Assembly (NCBI GenBank): GCA_026388545.1
Contig: JAPLJS010000028.1
Span: 1 to 39,367, forward strand
DNA length: 39,367 nucleotides
Reading direction: 5' to 3'
Source: Deltaproteobacteria bacterium
GTDB lineage: Bacteria; Desulfobacterota; Syntrophia; Syntrophales; UBA2185
Shown here: piece by piece, positions 16,318 to 25,216 of the stretch
How positions within the stretch are numbered: the first letter of the stretch is position 1
Layout: each line of letters starts with the position of its first letter
Notes under the pieces: generated by a model
Database searches by the model: none
Told to the model about the DNA's origin: nothing
What the model saw: only the letters and a program-made list of their open reading frames with translations
Made by a program: the position numbers and the translations under genes

Positions 16318-17271
16318 TTAATTCCTGTCCAGAGTGTATTTGTCGCTATTAAAGATTCTTAAGATTTTCACTATCTGTCTTTTGCTGTCCAGCGAACCAA
16401 TCTGGTCCGACGGATAGAGCATTTTCGCGATGGAGACGAGGTTATTATCTTTATCTGTTAATTTTATCATATCTCCCGCTGCAAGGGAAGGAATATGATA
16501 TATTCTCAATGTTTCTGCAGTTGGCTGATAACCATCCCTCAATTTTTTTGCAAATGCGTCGTCGATGCAAATTACCGGAAGATCAGGAAGGGCGTCAATC
16601 AGGGGGATAACATAATGGGGGAGTTTTGTCCCTTTTGTATTATCAAGACCCTCAAGAGAAACAGCAGATGTTTCAAAAAAACTGCCACACCTCGTTCTTC
16701 GCAAGCTCGCGAGACATGCACCACATCCCAGTATTTCACCAATGTCGGAACACAGAGACCTGATGTAGGTGCCCTTTGAACAGGAGACTGAAAAGGTTAC
16801 GTATGGCATCATTACTTCATCAATATCAATATTGTAAATCTCTACGGTTCTCGGGGGAAGGGTGACACTAACACCTTTCCTCGCCCATTTATAGAGGGAT
16901 TGTCCTTTAAATTTTATAGCTGAATACTTGGGCGGTACCTGTTCTATTTTTCCGACAAAGCGATAAATCGCATTTTCTATGTCGTTACGTCCGACACATG
17001 GGTCATCGTGAGCGATAATTTTACCTTCAATATCTTGGGTGTCCGTTGTAACACCCAGTAACATGATTGCCCTGTAGTCTTTTGTGTCCATTGAAAAGAA
17101 CTGAGCTAGCTTTGTTGCCTCGTTTATACAAATTGGCAGGACACCTGTAGCCATTGGATCCAGGGTACCTGTATGCCCGGCCTTTTTTACAACGAGAGCC
17201 CTTTTAACATCCTCGACCACGTCATGTGATGTCTTTCCGGAGGGTTTATCTATCACAACGATGCCATTCAT
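16318..17271 (-). CDS. truB: tRNA pseudouridine(55) synthase TruB
   Basis: Makes pseudouridine 55 in the T loop of tRNAs. 317 residues, with the catalytic motif GHTGTLDPMATGVLP (Asp38), the KYSAIKFKGQSLYKWAR block and a C-terminal PUA-like domain. It starts 4 bp after the nrnA-like gene, inside the rbfA-nrnA-truB-rpsO run that is common across bacteria. Confidence 0.97.
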   Translation of the reverse strand: MNGIVVIDKPSGKTSHDVVEDVKRALVVKKAGHTGTLDPMATGVLPICINEATKLAQFFSMDTKDYRAIMLLGVTTDTQDIEGKIIAHDDPCVGRNDIENAIYRFVGKIEQVPPKYSAIKFKGQSLYKWARKGVSVTLPPRTVEIYNIDIDEVMMPYVTFSVSCSKGTYIRSLCSDIGEILGCGACLASLRRTRCGSFFETSAVSLEGLDNTKGTKLPHYVIPLIDALPDLPVICIDDAFAKKLRDGYQPTAETLRIYHIPSLAAGDMIKLTDKDNNLVSIAKMLYPSDQIGSLDSKRQIVKILRIFNSDKYTLDRN

Positions 17272-17275
17272 GGAA

Positions 17276-18226
17276 TTATGAACGATCCTTAATCGCGTTT
17301 AAAACTCGATATAAAACAGTTTTGAAATTTCCATCTATATGGCAAGCGGCGGCATTAATATGCCCACCCCCGCCAAATGTGGCGGCAACTCGTTCAACAT
17401 TGACTTTCCCTTTCGATCGGAGGCTTAATTTAAATTGATGCTCCGATAATTCAATAAAGAGAATAGACACTTCCACTCCCTGAATAGAGCGGGGGATATC
17501 TACAAAACCCTCAGTGTGTTCATCTCCTGCTCCAACATCCTCGATGTCTTTCCGGGAGACGACCATGTAACCAACTTTTTTATCCCAGTCAAAGGCAAGT
17601 GTTTCGAGTGCCTTTGTCATGAGTCTCACTTTGGAAAGAGGGTTGCTTTCGTAAATATTTTCTGAAATCCACTGGGGATCAGCGCCTTTTCCCACGAGGG
17701 TTCCCGCTGCCATCAGCGTGTCCTTTTTTGTGTTCGCGTAGCAGAAACCTCCTGTATCAGTGAGTATGGCTGTATACAAATTGGTTGCCATGTCCTTTGT
17801 AATATCTACATTCATCTTCAGTATAAGCCTGTAAAGAATTTCTGCCGTGGAACTCGCCTGGTGGTCGGTGAAAATTATATTACCATAGTTCCCGTTTGAG
17901 ACATGATGGTCAATGTTTATGATTCGCTCCATATTACCTATGCGGGGAGCCTCTGCTCCGACTCTGTCAAGGTCACTGCAATCGAGCACAAAGACCACAT
18001 CATAATTATCAAGTGTGGAAAGTTTATGGATTATTGTATCACAGCCGGGAAGAAAACAATAATTCCCCGGTGTTTCATCCTGATTATAAACTACCGCTTC
18101 CTTGCCTGAATACGTAAGCATTTGATACAGGGCCAGTTCTGATCCCAGGGCGTCGCCGTCAAGTCTCACGTGGGACGTAATAAGAAAATACTTGTACCGA
18201 TTTATTATGTCAATGATCCTATCCAA
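17276..18226 (-). CDS. DHH/DHHA1 phosphoesterase, NrnA-like (oligoribonuclease / pAp phosphatase)
   Basis: 316 residues. The DHH domain has the metal motifs SHVRLDGDALGSELAL, VLDCSDLDR and IDHHVSN; the DHHA1 domain ends with GGGGHINAAAC. NrnA enzymes degrade RNA oligonucleotides left by PNPase and other exonucleases and dephosphorylate pAp. It overlaps the end of rbfA by 8 bp and precedes truB, the standard neighbourhood for this family. Confidence 0.93.
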   Translation of the reverse strand: MDRIIDIINRYKYFLITSHVRLDGDALGSELALYQMLTYSGKEAVVYNQDETPGNYCFLPGCDTIIHKLSTLDNYDVVFVLDCSDLDRVGAEAPRIGNMERIINIDHHVSNGNYGNIIFTDHQASSTAEILYRLILKMNVDITKDMATNLYTAILTDTGGFCYANTKKDTLMAAGTLVGKGADPQWISENIYESNPLSKVRLMTKALETLAFDWDKKVGYMVVSRKDIEDVGAGDEHTEGFVDIPRSIQGVEVSILFIELSEHQFKLSLRSKGKVNVERVAATFGGGGHINAAACHIDGNFKTVLYRVLNAIKDRS

Positions 18227-18581
18227 TATCCGATTCCTCTGTCTTTCGTATTTCTGCTAAAAGTCTGTCGATTCGACTTCCGTATGCGAATGATTCGTCA
18301 AATATAAACATGATATCGGGTACATAACGCAGTTTCAGTCTTTTTCCGAGTTCCCTCTTTAAAAAACCCGTCGCTTTTTGGAGTGCTGTTTGGGTTTGTG
18401 GTTCGCAGGTATCCTTGCCCATCTCGACAAAAAATACTTTAGCTAAACGGAGATCATCTGTTAATTTTACTCCCGTAATGGTGACAAATTTAATCCGCGG
18501 GTCTCTGATCTCTTTTAACAGGATATCCGAAATATCTGCCATAAGGAGATCTGCTACGCGGGTAGCCCTTTTAAAATTCAC
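18219..18581 (-). CDS. rbfA: 30S ribosome-binding factor RbfA
   Basis: A KH-fold factor for late 30S maturation and cold adaptation. The sequence has NFKRATRVADLLMADISDIL, the EIRDPRIKFVTITGVKLT core, and ends with RIDRLLAEI. The frame stays open to TTG 18605, but GTG 18581 has TGAGGA exactly 8 bp upstream and gives 120 residues, matching RbfA N termini. That start overlaps the DUF503 stop by 11 bp. Confidence 0.94.
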   Translation of the reverse strand: MNFKRATRVADLLMADISDILLKEIRDPRIKFVTITGVKLTDDLRLAKVFFVEMGKDTCEPQTQTALQKATGFLKRELGKRLKLRYVPDIMFIFDESFAYGSRIDRLLAEIRKTEESDIG

Positions 18582-18909
18582 TATATTTGTCCTCATTATA
18601 TTCAAAATGATCTATCGAATCGGGGATATTGGTGATTTCAATTTTTGTGTTCAACACTTCAGCGAGGTGAAGACTGTTGATAAATTTTAAAATGTGGTCA
18701 ATTTTTCCATTTATATAACGTCTGTCATTGCCTACGACACTGAACCCGATCTTCGCTCTTTTCCATTGATCATTTTCACCAATTTCAGCAATAGAAATAT
18801 TGAACTCGTTTTGAGTCCGTTTTAATATTCTATTGAGAACGCCTCTTTTTTCCTTCAGCGACCTGCTCTCAACGATCCACAAGTCTATTATACCCGATCC
18901 GATAACCAT
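18571..18909 (-). CDS. DUF503 family protein (YlxP-like)
   Basis: 112 residues of the DUF503 family: LWIVESRSLKEKRGVLNRIL near the start, then a KIGFSVVGND strand. The family is small, conserved between infB and rbfA in many bacteria, and linked to ribosome maturation, but has no established activity. Here it sits in exactly that place, overlapping rbfA. Confidence 0.9.
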   Translation of the reverse strand: MVIGSGIIDLWIVESRSLKEKRGVLNRILKRTQNEFNISIAEIGENDQWKRAKIGFSVVGNDRRYINGKIDHILKFINSLHLAEVLNTKIEITNIPDSIDHFEYNEDKYSEF

Positions 18910-18972
18910 ATCTTTAATAAATTCGGTTCTTCTCCCATTTAGTTGTAACAGAATTCGAGGATCCAGCTGAAA

Positions 18973-18988
18973 GCTATCAGCTGATAGC
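18973..18988. repeat. 16-bp perfect palindrome between infB and DUF503
   Basis: GCTATCAGCTGATAGC, flanked by further copies of the AGCTGA/TCAGCT core (18964-19003). The flanking cores suggest a short dispersed palindromic repeat rather than a single operator. Confidence 0.5.
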
Positions 18989-19040
18989 CGTCAGCTAATG
19001 CTGAAGATGCCGGCAACTTTTACGGAGACTAACCAAAATT

Positions 19041-21746
19041 TTACAGTTTTCTTTCTACCTTTTCATTAACGTAAGCCTCGATGATATCGCCCATTCTGAT
19101 ATCATTGAAACCCTCTATTCCAATACCACATTCGAACCCTGCAGATACTTCTTTGACGTCGTCCTTAAACCGCCTGAGGGAGTTTGCCTTACTGTTATAA
19201 ATCAATACGCCATCTCTTACCAATCTGAGATTAGCATTCCTTGTAATTTTTCCCTCAGTTACATAGCTTCCGGCAATGGTCCCCACCTTGGGGACTTTAA
19301 ACAGTTCCCGGACTTCGGCTCGACCAATGTCCGTTTCTTTATAAATGGGTTCAAGAAGTCCTTCCATTGCAGCTTTCATATCTCCAATGACGTCATATAT
19401 GATGTCGTATAATTTAATTTCGATACCCTCTTGTTCGGCGATGTCAACCACTCTACTGTCGGGTCTTACATTAAATCCGATTACGATGGCATTGGATGCC
19501 GAGGCCAGCATGACGTCTGTTTCTGTAATAGTTCCCGTTGAACTGTGGATAATTCTCACTTTGATATCAGGAGTACTCAGCTTGTTCAATGCCTCATTCA
19601 AAGCCTCTATGGAGCCCTGGACATCTCCTTTAATGATGACGTTGAGCTCCTTAACTCCTTCTTTAATCTTTTGATATAATTGCTCAAGGGTAATTTTTGA
19701 CGATTTGGAAAGTTCCCGTTCACGTTCTTTTCTAATCCAGTATTCTCCAATGCTGCGTGCTTTTTTTTCATCTTCTACACATATAAATTCTGCACTCACC
19801 TGGGGGACTCTTGAAAACCCGATTACCTCTACCGGCATAGACGGTCCGGCTTCTTTAACCCGCTGCCCCTGATCGTTAATCAGGGCTCTCGTCTTACCGA
19901 ATTCCGTTTTAGAGACAAAGGCATCCCCCTCTCTCAACGTACCTTCTTGAATCAGCACTGTCGCCACCGGTCCACGTCCACGATCAAGTTTCGCTTCGAT
20001 AATGATACCTCGGGCAGGGAGCGTTGGGTCAGCATGTAAATCCATGACATCCGCCTGAAGAAGAATCATTTCTAAAAGTTCTTCAATCCCTTCTTTCTTC
20101 TTAGCCGATACCTCGCAGTATATGGTTTCACCGCCCCATTCTTCCGATAAAAGGTTGTAATCGGCAAGGACTTGCTTGATTCTTCCCGGGTCAGCCCCCG
20201 GTTTATCTATTTTATTGATGGCAACGATTATGGGAACTTCTGCCACCCGTGCATGATTAATGGCCTCTATGGTTTGGTCCTTTACACCGTCATCAGCTGC
20301 GACTACCAGTACAACAATATCTGTTACAAGGGCTCCCCTTGCCCTCATGGCAGTGAAGGCTTCATGACCGGGAGTATCGAGAAACACGATATCTCTGTCT
20401 TTAATGTGGACATGATATGCACCGATAGCTTGGGTAATACCCCCCACCTCACCGGCGATCACATTCGTCCGCCGTATTGCATCTAAAAGAGACGTTTTTC
20501 CATGGTCAACATGTCCCATTATAGTGACAACGGGCGCTCTCGATTTCAGGTTTTCGGAAGATGGGTCAACTTTCTGGAAGGATTCGTCATATTCAGTTCC
20601 AACCGCTTCTACCTGATATCCAAATTCGCCGGCAATGAGGGTCGCAGCGTCACACTCTATAGACTGGTTAATGGTAACCATCATACCGAGTCCAATGAGT
20701 TTATTGATGACTTCGCTCGCCTTGACACCCATTTTTTTAGCAAGCTCACCGACAGTTACTATCTCACCGACTTTTATCCTTCTTTTGATTGCTTTCGGTA
20801 CAGTAATAACCGGCTTCTTCATTTTAGTAGCAACGTGCCTTTTCCCATCCTTCCATTTACTCGTTCTTTCTTCTCTATCTGAATCCTCACGCCTGTCTTT
20901 TTTATCGACGAATTTCTTAATAAAAGCCTTTTTCCGTGCCGATGGCAGTTCTTCCATCACCACTTCAACGGACTTTTTCCCCTTTATTTTTGCCTTTTCG
21001 GCATCCCACTTGACTGGCTTTTCCACCCCCTTGGGAGGGGTAATTTCCTTTACAATCTTCAGCTCCGGCCTCTTGGGAAGTTCTTTTTTGATCTCTGCTG
21101 CGGTTTCCTTTGGTATCTGGGGAGGTATCTCCTTTTTCTTTTCTTCTCTTTTCGGCGCCTCTTTTGCTTCCGGGGACGCCGGAGGAGTTATGACCGGTTG
21201 TACGGGTTTCTTTTCGACGACTTCAATGCTCTTTTTATGCTTCTTTGAAATATCTTCAGCTATATCAGCCGGTATTTTCTGGATTTCTCCCCCTTTTTCA
21301 ACAAGGGGCTCTTCTGGTTTGGTAGCTTCAATTGGAATCGCTTCTTCAGGAATGGATATTTTAGGTGTCGCTTCAACCGGGGCTGTCATTTTTGGTTGCG
21401 CTTCGCCGGAGACGACTTTTTCTTTTTTAACCTCTTTCGGAATCACTGTATCGATCTTCTCTTCTTCCGGCTTGACAGGAATTTCCTCCTCAACAGGTTT
21501 TGGCTTTACTTCCTCAATAGCCGGACGAACAGCCCGTCTTCTGATGACCGTGGACTTTATTCTTTGCTCAACCATTTCATGCGGCTCATCGGACAGCAAA
21601 TCATTCTGTATTTTCTCCAAGTCTGTGTCCTCGAGTGTGCTCGAATGAGACTTTACAGCAATGCCGAGTCTTTCCAGGCGGGATATTAGGTCCTTACTAT
21701 CGATACCCAGGTCTTTGGCTAACTCATAAACTCTTTTCTTCGTCAT
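19041..21746 (-). CDS. infB: Translation initiation factor IF-2
   Basis: 901 residues. An N-terminal IF2_N subdomain ([20 protein letters not shown]) is followed by a Lys/Glu/Pro-rich linker at about 60-280 and a second IF2_N. The GTPase domain has G1 GHVDHGKT near residue 410, G3 DTPGHEAF, G4 NKID and G5 SAKKKEGI. Domains II to IV end with [15 protein letters not shown]-2 brings fMet-tRNA to the 30S P site. Many genomes carry ylxR and/or an L7Ae-type gene between nusA and infB; here there is only a 98-bp gap with a hairpin. Confidence 0.98.
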   Translation of the reverse strand: MTKKRVYELAKDLGIDSKDLISRLERLGIAVKSHSSTLEDTDLEKIQNDLLSDEPHEMVEQRIKSTVIRRRAVRPAIEEVKPKPVEEEIPVKPEEEKIDTVIPKEVKKEKVVSGEAQPKMTAPVEATPKISIPEEAIPIEATKPEEPLVEKGGEIQKIPADIAEDISKKHKKSIEVVEKKPVQPVITPPASPEAKEAPKREEKKKEIPPQIPKETAAEIKKELPKRPELKIVKEITPPKGVEKPVKWDAEKAKIKGKKSVEVVMEELPSARKKAFIKKFVDKKDRREDSDREERTSKWKDGKRHVATKMKKPVITVPKAIKRRIKVGEIVTVGELAKKMGVKASEVINKLIGLGMMVTINQSIECDAATLIAGEFGYQVEAVGTEYDESFQKVDPSSENLKSRAPVVTIMGHVDHGKTSLLDAIRRTNVIAGEVGGITQAIGAYHVHIKDRDIVFLDTPGHEAFTAMRARGALVTDIVVLVVAADDGVKDQTIEAINHARVAEVPIIVAINKIDKPGADPGRIKQVLADYNLLSEEWGGETIYCEVSAKKKEGIEELLEMILLQADVMDLHADPTLPARGIIIEAKLDRGRGPVATVLIQEGTLREGDAFVSKTEFGKTRALINDQGQRVKEAGPSMPVEVIGFSRVPQVSAEFICVEDEKKARSIGEYWIRKERERELSKSSKITLEQLYQKIKEGVKELNVIIKGDVQGSIEALNEALNKLSTPDIKVRIIHSSTGTITETDVMLASASNAIVIGFNVRPDSRVVDIAEQEGIEIKLYDIIYDVIGDMKAAMEGLLEPIYKETDIGRAEVRELFKVPKVGTIAGSYVTEGKITRNANLRLVRDGVLIYNSKANSLRRFKDDVKEVSAGFECGIGIEGFNDIRMGDIIEAYVNEKVERKL

Positions 21747-21787
21747 TCTTGAAATCCTCGTATAAAATGGAAACTAAGGTGATACCA

Positions 21788-21810
21788 AGAAACCTTTACG
21801 AAAGGTTTCT
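21788..21810. other. Hairpin between nusA and infB
   Basis: AGAAACCTTT (21788-21797) and AAAGGTTTCT (21801-21810) form a perfect 10-bp stem with a 3-nt loop. Neither strand has a T tract after it, so it is more likely a processing or stability element, or a short repeat, than a terminator. GGGGATTCCCC lies beside it (21817-21827). Confidence 0.5.
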
Positions 21811-21844
21811 CTTTGAGGGGATTCCCCCCGACCTACCCTTCAAT

Positions 21845-23107
21845 TCAGGGGCTTTGGGGTACGTTTGCCTCTTCATCGATAATCCTGACTGCTGCTTCAA
21901 TCCATTGCGATGCGCTCTTCTCACCCACTCCCTGAATCATTGACAATGTCTCGGGATCGGTTGAGGCGATCATGGCGACGCTTTTAAACCCTTCATTATA
22001 GAGCTTCTCCGCCATAGCCTCGCCTATACCATGAATTTTCATGAGGGATTTAAATCCCTCTTCTTCCTGTGAAGCTGCCATGGATTCACTCTTAACGTCG
22101 ATCTTCCACCCCGTCAATTTAACGGCCAGCCTAACGTTCTGTCCATTCTTCCCGATTGCTAAAGACAACTGATCGTCGGGAACGATTACTTCCATGGAAC
22201 GGATTTCATCATCCATGATGACCCTGTTAACCTTGGCTGGTGAGAGGGCACTGCAAACATAATTAGCGTTATCGGCAGAATAGGGGACAATATCGATCTT
22301 CTCTCCCCTCAATTCCTGTACTACACTCTGTACACGGGAACCTCTCATACCGACACAGGCTCCCACCGGATCAATATCTTTATCTTTTGTTCTCACGGAA
22401 ATCTTGGAGCGTTTTCCGGGTTCTCTTGCTACATTTACAATATCGATGAGACCCTCTGAAATCTCCGGGACTTCCACTTCAAAAAGGGCTTTGAGGAATC
22501 CCGGATGCGTCCTGGAAAGGATAATCTGAGGACCTTTAGATATCCTTTTTATATCGCATACATATGCACGAATTCGATCTCCCCGCTTATAGGTTTCTCT
22601 ATAAATCTGTTCCGCTGTGGGTATCACACCTTCAGCCCGGCCAAGGTTAACGATAAGATTCCCCCCGTCGAATCTTTGAACAAAACCGCTGACCAGTTCA
22701 CCCTTTTTATCTTTATATTCCTCGTAGACGTTGTCCCGCTCCGCATCCTTAACCTTTTGAATGATTATCTGCTTGGCCGTCTGAACAGCAATCCTGCCAA
22801 AGGTGTTCGTTTCTATTTTCATGCCGAGACTGTCTCCCCGCTGTGCTTCTTCATCAAGATTTCGCCTGGCCTCTTCTAGCGAAACCTGAACATCAGGGTC
22901 CAGTACTTTATCCACTACGGTTTTGAACTGAAATACCTCAAGTTCTCCTGCTTCCTCGTTGTAGCGGGCCTCTAAATCAACATGAGGACCCAATTTTTTT
23001 CGTGCAGCGGTTAACATGGCTGTTTCCAGTGCCTCTATAATGACACTTTTGTCTATACCTCTATCCTTACCCATCTGTTCTATCAGACGTTTAAGTTCTG
23101 GTAACAT
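21845..23107 (-). CDS. nusA: Transcription termination/antitermination factor NusA
   Basis: 420 residues. The N-terminal RNA-polymerase-binding domain is followed by S1 (GELVSGFVQRFDGGNLIVNL, about 133-200), KH1 (GACVGMRGSRVQSVVQELRG, about 246) and KH2 (LAIGKNGQNVRLAVKLTGW, about 318). A single helix-hairpin-helix unit (GIGEAMAEKLYNEGF, GVGEKSASQWIEA) ends the protein, fewer than the two acidic repeats of E. coli NusA. NusA modulates pausing and intrinsic termination and can regulate its own operon. It follows rimP by 21 bp. Confidence 0.97.
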   Translation of the reverse strand: MLPELKRLIEQMGKDRGIDKSVIIEALETAMLTAARKKLGPHVDLEARYNEEAGELEVFQFKTVVDKVLDPDVQVSLEEARRNLDEEAQRGDSLGMKIETNTFGRIAVQTAKQIIIQKVKDAERDNVYEEYKDKKGELVSGFVQRFDGGNLIVNLGRAEGVIPTAEQIYRETYKRGDRIRAYVCDIKRISKGPQIILSRTHPGFLKALFEVEVPEISEGLIDIVNVAREPGKRSKISVRTKDKDIDPVGACVGMRGSRVQSVVQELRGEKIDIVPYSADNANYVCSALSPAKVNRVIMDDEIRSMEVIVPDDQLSLAIGKNGQNVRLAVKLTGWKIDVKSESMAASQEEEGFKSLMKIHGIGEAMAEKLYNEGFKSVAMIASTDPETLSMIQGVGEKSASQWIEAAVRIIDEEANVPQSP

Positions 23108-23128
23108 TGAGAACCCTCCATAATTATA

Positions 23129-23608
23129 TCAGAATTCATACTCGATATGTGCCTTTATTACCAAATCTTTTGGTATGTGATAAATCTTCCCTGAAACATC
23201 GATAATGAGAATTTTCCTGCCATTTTCATCCAGATAATCAATGAGTTTTCCCTGAAAATTCTTCACGCCTTCCAGCTTTTCACCTACCTTGATACGGACC
23301 TTATATCCACGGTATTTAATAAAATCCTTGTCTTGATTAAGTGGTCGATCCAATCCTGGAGAGGAGACCTCCAAGGTATAATGACCGGGGGGGACGTCAT
23401 GAACATCAAGAATGTCACCTATCTGTTTGCTGATTTCAGAACAATCGTCGATGGTGACTCCTCCCTCCTTATCCATGTAAATTCTCACCAGCCAGCGGGA
23501 TTTCATTTTCAAGCATTCGATATCAACTATTTCGAGATTCTCAGAGTCAAGCACAGGCTCAATGAGGAGCCGGATCTCTTCCCGGTATTTGTTTGTAATA
23601 TCTTTCAT
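23129..23608 (-). CDS. rimP: Ribosome maturation factor RimP
   Basis: 159 residues from ATG 23608: MKDITNKYREEIRLLIEPVL, the conserved LEIVDIECL strand, and SSPGLDRPLNQDKDFIKYRG, the RimP signature. It is needed for 30S assembly. The frame is open to 23701, but the extra 31 residues would be encoded across an intrinsic terminator (23634-23659) and do not resemble RimP, so the ATG at 23608 is chosen; AAGAAGG lies some 15 bp upstream. First protein gene of the rimP-nusA-infB run. Confidence 0.95.
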   Translation of the reverse strand: MKDITNKYREEIRLLIEPVLDSENLEIVDIECLKMKSRWLVRIYMDKEGGVTIDDCSEISKQIGDILDVHDVPPGHYTLEVSSPGLDRPLNQDKDFIKYRGYKVRIKVGEKLEGVKNFQGKLIDYLDENGRKILIIDVSGKIYHIPKDLVIKAHIEYEF

Positions 23609-23633
23609 TTTTACGATTCTTGTGCCTTCTTGG

Positions 23634-23659
23634 AAAAAAAAAGTGGGCAACCGCCCACT
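23634..23659 (-). terminator. Intrinsic terminator in the rimP leader (tRNA-Gly terminator or attenuator)
   Basis: On the - strand AGTGGGC (23659-23653) pairs with GCCCACT (23648-23642), loop GGTT, followed by an unbroken run of T ending at 23634. It is the clearest terminator on this strand. It lies downstream of tRNA-Gly and only 25 bp before the rimP start codon. Confidence 0.88.
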
Positions 23660-23758
23660 CATCACAAACGTACAAGATGATTTTCGCAAGGTTTCTAACA
23701 TAGAAAAATTTCGATTGCAAGAGAAAATTAGGATTTAAAACGAGGAAGGATTAAAAAT

Positions 23759-23833
23759 TGGAGCGGGCGATGGGAGTCGAACCCACGACGTTCAGCTTGG
23801 GAAGCTGACATTCTACCGCTGAATTACGCCCGC
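23759..23833 (-). tRNA. tRNA-Gly(CCC)
   Basis: A full cloverleaf on the - strand: acceptor GCGGGCG with CGCCCGC, D arm with TTCAGCGGTAGAA, anticodon stem TCAGC/GCTGA with loop TTCCCAA (anticodon CCC, reading GGG), T arm with GGGTTCGACTCCC, discriminator T, and an encoded CCA at 23761-23759. It sits between hisD and rimP with its own promoter-like sequence upstream. Confidence 0.95.
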
Positions 23834-23892
23834 TCAGAAAAGACCACAAGAAAACAATTTAGACAAACAACTATCAAAATGACGTGGCGCTC

Positions 23893-23920
23893 ATCTTAAC
23901 CATCAAGAACTTTTTGTCAA
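23893..23920 (-). promoter_or_regulatory. Putative sigma70-type promoter for tRNA-Gly (and possibly rimP-nusA-infB)
   Basis: On the - strand TTGACA (23920-23915), a 16-bp spacer and TAAGAT (23898-23893). It overlaps the hisD stop codon and would start RNA about 50 nt before the tRNA. No equally good promoter is visible between the tRNA and rimP. Confidence 0.6.
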
Positions 23921-25215
23921 GATTTTTTTCGCGTCATTCTTATGGCGACGGATTTTCCGTGAGCATCAAGGCCTTCCATCTCTGCAAATCGTGCCGCCTG
24001 CTTTCCGTATTTTTGGAGGGCTTCAGGGGAAAAAGAGAGCACACTGCTTCGCTTTACAAAGTCATAGACCCCTAATGGAGATGAAAATCTCGCTGTTCCC
24101 CCTGTAGGAAGGATGTGATTAGGCCCTGCAATATAATCTCCCAGGGTTTCCGGAGTGTTGTGTCCCAGAAAAACGGCCCCGGCATGTTTTATTTTCGGGA
24201 GCATCTCACGCGGATTTTTTACCATCAATTCTAAATGCTCCGGGGCGAACCGGTTGGCAATTGCAATGGCTTCATCAATGTCTTTTGTCACAAAGACAGC
24301 TCCGAAATCTTCCAAAGCACGCATGGCAATGGATTTTTTTTGCAGGGTATTTAATTGAAGATCAACTTCGAAAGCTACCTTCTTCGCCAAAGTTTCATCC
24401 GGGGTGAGAAGAATGGCGCTGGCCATTTCATCATGCTCCGCTTGGGCGAGCAGATCGGCTGCCACAAAAGAAGCCTCAGCTGTTGTGTCTGCTATAATAA
24501 GAACCTCGCTGGGACCTGCGATCATGTCAATTGCAACCTGGCCGTAAACCATTTTTTTTGCCGCGGCCACGTAAGCATTTCCCGGTCCGACTATTTTGTC
24601 TACCTTAGGAATCGACTCAGTGCCATACGCTAAAGCGGCTATCGCCTGGGCGCCTCCTATCTTGAATATCCGTTGTACGCCGCTCAGCTTTGCAGCGGCG
24701 GCGATCAGGGGATTCACTTCTCCTCCCTTAGAAGGCGTTACCAGGAGAATTTCCTCCACACCGGCAATCCGCGCCGGAACCGCAGCCATGATGACGGTAG
24801 AGGGATAGAATGCAAGGCCTCCCGGGGTATAGATACCAACCCGTTCCAAAGGTATTATGCGCTGCCCAAGTTCAATACCCTCTTCATCAGAGTACATCCA
24901 GTCGAGAACGCGTTGTTTCAGGTGAAACCTTTCGATTCGTTCGGTTGCCATTCTCAGAATGGCCAAATCATCGGCCTCGACCTGCCTGATGGCGTTTTCC
25001 ATTTCCTCAGGAGAAACAGCTACTGTATCGGCATTGAGTGCATACCCATCTAATTTTTTTGTGTATTCAAAAAGGGCCTCATTCTTCCTTGCGGCGACAT
25101 CCTCAACGATACCCCTGACAGTCTCCCAGATATCCTCATTAAACATATTACCGCGATGTGTAATCTGATAAAAAACATCTTCGAAAATGACTTCATCTGT
25201 ACGGATTATTCTCAT
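23917..25215 (-). CDS. hisD: Histidinol dehydrogenase
   Basis: Last two oxidations of histidine synthesis, histidinol to histidine, zinc-dependent. About 432 residues with GPGNAYVAAAKKMVYG, IDMIAGPSEVLIIAD, the LAQAEHD zinc/substrate region, and NRFAPEHLELMV carrying the catalytic Glu-His pair. A TTG at 25227 is in frame inside murA, but ATG 25215 (MRIIRTDEV), one base after the murA stop and with GGATAAG upstream, is preferred. No other his genes are in the window; hisD next to murA is common in this type of genome. Confidence 0.97.
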   Translation of the reverse strand: MRIIRTDEVIFEDVFYQITHRGNMFNEDIWETVRGIVEDVAARKNEALFEYTKKLDGYALNADTVAVSPEEMENAIRQVEADDLAILRMATERIERFHLKQRVLDWMYSDEEGIELGQRIIPLERVGIYTPGGLAFYPSTVIMAAVPARIAGVEEILLVTPSKGGEVNPLIAAAAKLSGVQRIFKIGGAQAIAALAYGTESIPKVDKIVGPGNAYVAAAKKMVYGQVAIDMIAGPSEVLIIADTTAEASFVAADLLAQAEHDEMASAILLTPDETLAKKVAFEVDLQLNTLQKKSIAMRALEDFGAVFVTKDIDEAIAIANRFAPEHLELMVKNPREMLPKIKHAGAVFLGHNTPETLGDYIAGPNHILPTGGTARFSSPLGVYDFVKRSSVLSFSPEALQKYGKQAARFAEMEGLDAHGKSVAIRMTRKKS

Positions 25216-25216
25216 C

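Noticed and set aside
20635-21648. A 337-residue open frame on + opposite infB
   Set aside because: It is the antisense shadow of the Lys/Glu/Pro-rich IF-2 linker: Ser/Phe/Ile-rich with no family features.
23609-23701. A longer N terminus for RimP
   Set aside because: It would translate through an intrinsic terminator and gives residues unlike the family.
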